From positions 1 to 7,731 of the forward strand of contig JAEWGQ010000052.1 of the NCBI GenBank assembly GCA_023388235.1: a DNA stretch of 7,731 nucleotides, written 5' to 3'. This document shows positions 5,974 through 7,731 of this stretch, one piece after another. The stretch's first letter is position 1; every line of letters starts with the position of its first letter. This DNA comes from Actinomycetes bacterium. Its GTDB lineage: Bacteria > Actinomycetota > Actinomycetes > Actinomycetales > Cellulomonadaceae. The notes beneath the pieces were generated by a model. The model was not told where the DNA came from, did not search any database, and saw only the letters and a program-made list of their open reading frames with translations. The position numbers and the translations under genes were made by a program.

Positions 5974-6959
5974 ACGTCCTCCTTCTGCGCCGTCGCGGTG
6001 GTGCCCCGCTCGGCGAGCTCGCGGGCTGCTTCCAGGTACGCGAGCGCGCCGCTGGAGCCCGGATCGTACGTGACGACCGTCTGGCCGTAGGACGGCGCCT
6101 CCGACACCCGCACGGAGCGCGGGACCGTCGTGCGCAGCGTCTGCTCCGGGAAGTGCTCGCGCACCTCCTGCGCCACCTGCTGGGCGAGGTTCGTCCGGCC
6201 GTCGTACATGGTGAGCAGGATCGTCGACACGTGCAGGCCGCGGTTCAGGTGCGCCTGGATCAGCTCGATCGACTTGAGCAGCTGGCTCAGGCCCTCCAGC
6301 GCGTAGTACTCGCACTGGATCGGGATCAGCACCTCGTCCGCCACGACGAACGCGTTGACCGTGAGCAGCCCCAGCGAGGGCGGGCAGTCCACCAGCACGT
6401 AGTCGATCCGCGGCAGCCCCTGCGCCTCGCGCTGCTCGAGGTAGGCGGCCAGCGCGTTCCGCAGCCGGGTCTCGCGCGCGACCAGCGAAACCAGCTCGAT
6501 CTCCGCGCCCGACAGGTCGATGGTCGCCGGCACGCACCACAGGTTCGGCACGTCGGGGCTCGCGTGCACCGCGGTCTCCATGGGCGCGCCGTCGACCAGC
6601 ACGTCGTACACCGAGGTGATGCCGGAGTGGTGGTCGATCCCGAGGGCGGTCGAGGCGTTCCCCTGGGGGTCGTTGTCGATGACCAGCACGTGCAGCCCCG
6701 ACTGCGCCAGCGCCGCCGCGAGGTTCACGGTGGTGGTCGTCTTGCCGACGCCGCCCTTCTGGTTCGCGACGGTGATGACGCGCGTGCGGTCGGGCTTGGG
6801 GAACACCCGCCCGCGCAGCTCGATGCGCCGGCGCGCGTCACGGCGCAGCTCCGCCATGAGCGGGGTGTCGTCGTCCGCGGTCGGGAGGCTCTCCAGCAGC
6901 GCGGCGCGGCGCCGCTCCTCCGCCTCGTCGGGCGCCCATCGGCTCGGGTCGGTCGTCAC
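5970..6959 (-). CDS. parA: Chromosome-partitioning ATPase ParA (Soj family)
   Basis: A Walker-type ATPase that binds nucleoid DNA as an ATP dimer and moves ParB-parS complexes after ParB-stimulated hydrolysis. The 329-residue product has the deviant Walker [10 protein letters not shown] (68-76, with Lys68 and Lys73), the A' motif NDPQGN (96-101), and Walker [11 protein letters not shown] (188-197). About 57 residues precede the ATPase core, unlike short Soj of Bacillus, but such extensions are common in actinobacterial ParA. This part is charged and contains [15 protein letters not shown], where DTP resembles a motif I recall in related ParAs. GTG 6959 is supported by GAAGGGA (6974-6968), 8 nt upstream. 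Its start overlaps the rsmG stop and its stop overlaps the parB start, each by the 4 nt GTGA, so the three form one coupled operon read away from the origin side. Confidence 0.97.
   Translation of the reverse strand: MTTDPSRWAPDEAEERRRAALLESLPTADDDTPLMAELRRDARRRIELRGRVFPKPDRTRVITVANQKGGVGKTTTTVNLAAALAQSGLHVLVIDNDPQGNASTALGIDHHSGITSVYDVLVDGAPMETAVHASPDVPNLWCVPATIDLSGAEIELVSLVARETRLRNALAAYLEQREAQGLPRIDYVLVDCPPSLGLLTVNAFVVADEVLIPIQCEYYALEGLSQLLKSIELIQAHLNRGLHVSTILLTMYDGRTNLAQQVAQEVREHFPEQTLRTTVPRSVRVSEAPSYGQTVVTYDPGSSGALAYLEAARELAERGTTATAQKEDV
5977..5984 (-). promoter_or_regulatory. Ribosome binding site of parB, inside the end of parA
   Basis: On the minus strand AAGGAGGA precedes the parB GTG by 3 nt and encodes the QKED end of ParA. 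It selects the short 375-residue ParB over the open frame that continues upstream. Confidence 0.75.
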
Positions 6960-7717
6960 CGGCGATGTCCCTTCGTCGAGCGGCGCGCCGCGCGCGTCCC
7001 GCCCTCGGTTCCACGTGAAACACGCGCGGGCCGTGCGGCACCGGCGTCCACCTTCTGCACCACCACGACGCTGGTGGGCTCGAGGCCGTCCAGCGTCGGC
7101 GCGACGAGGATCTCGGCCGGTCCCCCGCCGAGCGCCCGGGCCGTCTCAGCCCCGGCCTCGGCCTCGTCGCGCGCGCGCCCGCCCTTGAGGGCGACCAGCC
7201 GGCCCCCCACGCTGAGCAGGGGCAACGTCCACCCGTAGAGCTTGTCGAGGGCGGCAACGGCGCGCGCGGTGACCGCGTCGGCGTGCAGGACGCCCACCTG
7301 GTCCTCGGCGCGACCCCGCAGCACGCGGGCGTTCGACAGGCCGAGCTCGTCGACCACCTCGGTCAGCCAGTCGGTGCGCCGCTCCATCGGCTCGAGCAGC
7401 ACGACCTCGGCGTCCGGCCGCATGGCGGCGATGACCACACCCGGCAGGCCGGCGCCGCTGCCCACGTCGACGATCAGCCCCGACTCGGGCAGGAACGGCA
7501 CCACCGCCGCGGAGTTCACCAGGTGGCGCTCCCAGAGCCGTGCGACCTCCCGGGGACCGACCAGCCCGCGCAGCACGCCCTGGTCCCGCAGGAGCGCGTG
7601 GAACCCCGTGATCGCGGGCCACGCGGCGCCGAAGTGGGCGGGCAGCCGCGGGTCGCCGTCGAGCGGGTCGGCCGCGACCGCTCCGTCGTCGGGGACCGCT
7701 GCAGACTCGGACCGCAC
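6956..7717 (-). CDS. rsmG: 16S rRNA (guanine-N7)-methyltransferase, G527
   Basis: Transfers a methyl group from S-adenosylmethionine to N7 of G527 (E. coli numbering) in the 530 loop of 16S rRNA; loss in other bacteria gives low-level streptomycin resistance. The 253-residue product has RHLVNS (64-69), the SAM-binding motif IVDVGSGAGLPG (82-93), acidic Glu109 after strand 2, the conserved GRAED (135-139), TARAVA (150-155) and LKGG (177-180). After about residue 224 a basic, probably disordered tail rich in Ala, Arg and Gly extends the protein beyond E. coli RsmG (207), and the DNA for this tail contains a parS site. The GTG start at 7717 is backed by AGGGGAG 4 nt upstream. It heads the rsmG-parA-parB operon in this window, and its stop overlaps the parA start by 4 nt. 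An upstream promoter must lie outside the window. Confidence 0.97.
   Translation of the reverse strand: MRSESAAVPDDGAVAADPLDGDPRLPAHFGAAWPAITGFHALLRDQGVLRGLVGPREVARLWERHLVNSAAVVPFLPESGLIVDVGSGAGLPGVVIAAMRPDAEVVLLEPMERRTDWLTEVVDELGLSNARVLRGRAEDQVGVLHADAVTARAVAALDKLYGWTLPLLSVGGRLVALKGGRARDEAEAGAETARALGGGPAEILVAPTLDGLEPTSVVVVQKVDAGAARPARVSRGTEGGTRAARRSTKGHRR
7008..7021. other. parS centromere site (ParB binding site)
   Basis: GTTCCACGTGAAAC differs from the palindromic actinobacterial parS GTTTCACGTGAAAC at one base. The wider 16-mer fits the classical TGTTNCACGTGAAACA at all defined positions except the first. It falls within rsmG codons 233-237 (Val-Ser-Arg-Gly-Thr), 48 bp from the parA start codon, as expected for an origin-proximal ParB loading site. 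A search for the CACGTG core found no second match in this window. Confidence 0.9.
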
Positions 7718-7721
7718 AGCA

Positions 7722-7728
7722 CTCCCCT
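7722..7728 (-). promoter_or_regulatory. Ribosome binding site of rsmG
   Basis: On the minus strand AGGGGAG ends 4 nt before the GTG at 7717 and supports a complete rsmG in the window. Confidence 0.65.
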
Positions 7729-7731
7729 GGG

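Noticed and set aside
5974..6540. A longer ParB starting at 6540
   Set aside because: The added part is a shadow of parA. The LGRGLGAL N-terminal motif and a strong binding site both point to GTG 5973.
6153..7238. A 361-codon plus-strand open frame across parA and rsmG
   Set aside because: It is antisense to two well-supported genes, has low-complexity His/Arg/Gln-rich content, and lacks a ribosome binding site.
1..7731. Mobile elements, CRISPR arrays, tRNA/rRNA genes, riboswitches
   Set aside because: No transposase or integrase motifs, spaced repeats, tRNA-like folds or conserved RNA motifs were seen; the genes fill the window almost completely.

Overview
The window is very GC-rich, GTG starts are common, and the gene order is that of an actinobacterial origin-proximal region. 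From its base composition and the flavour of its proteins I infer a member of the order Micrococcales (Cellulomonas or a relative), but I cannot fix the genus. The layout closely follows the Mycobacterium tuberculosis stretch Rv3910 (MviN/MurJ pseudokinase) to Rv3919c (gid/rsmG), with local differences. oriC and dnaA would be expected beyond the right edge, past rsmG.

Left half, plus strand. The window opens inside a membrane protein (1-807). Its visible part is one transmembrane helix, a Pro/Ala linker and an extracellular discoidin-like domain, resembling the C-terminus of the MurJ-associated pseudokinase. Next come trxB (887-1948) and trxA (1955-2296), a complete NADPH-dependent disulfide-reduction pair. 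They sit behind a sequence that fits the SigR/SigH redox-stress promoter consensus. A strong GC hairpin (2306-2337) closes this unit. A fold-type I PLP aminotransferase (2432-3772) and a D-Ala-D-Ala ligase family protein (3873-4856) follow, where M. tuberculosis has cwlM.

Right half, minus strand. rsmG (6956-7717), parA (5970-6959) and parB (4846-5973) form a tight operon in which each junction is the same 4-nt GTGA start/stop overlap. A single near-consensus parS site (7008-7021) lies inside the basic C-terminal tail of rsmG, 48 bp upstream of the parA start codon. parB and ddl converge and overlap by 11 bp.

Together the genes cover envelope-precursor handling, thiol redox balance, amino-acid and D-Ala-D-Ala chemistry, chromosome segregation and ribosome modification. 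I see no mobile element, CRISPR array, phage gene or RNA gene, and no gene-free stretch longer than about 140 bp. I found no clearly new system. The points that most deserve a second look are the trxB promoter, the single in-frame TGA between TrxB and TrxA, the CVPC active site of TrxA, the atypical residues of the Ddl paralogue, and the parS site embedded in rsmG.
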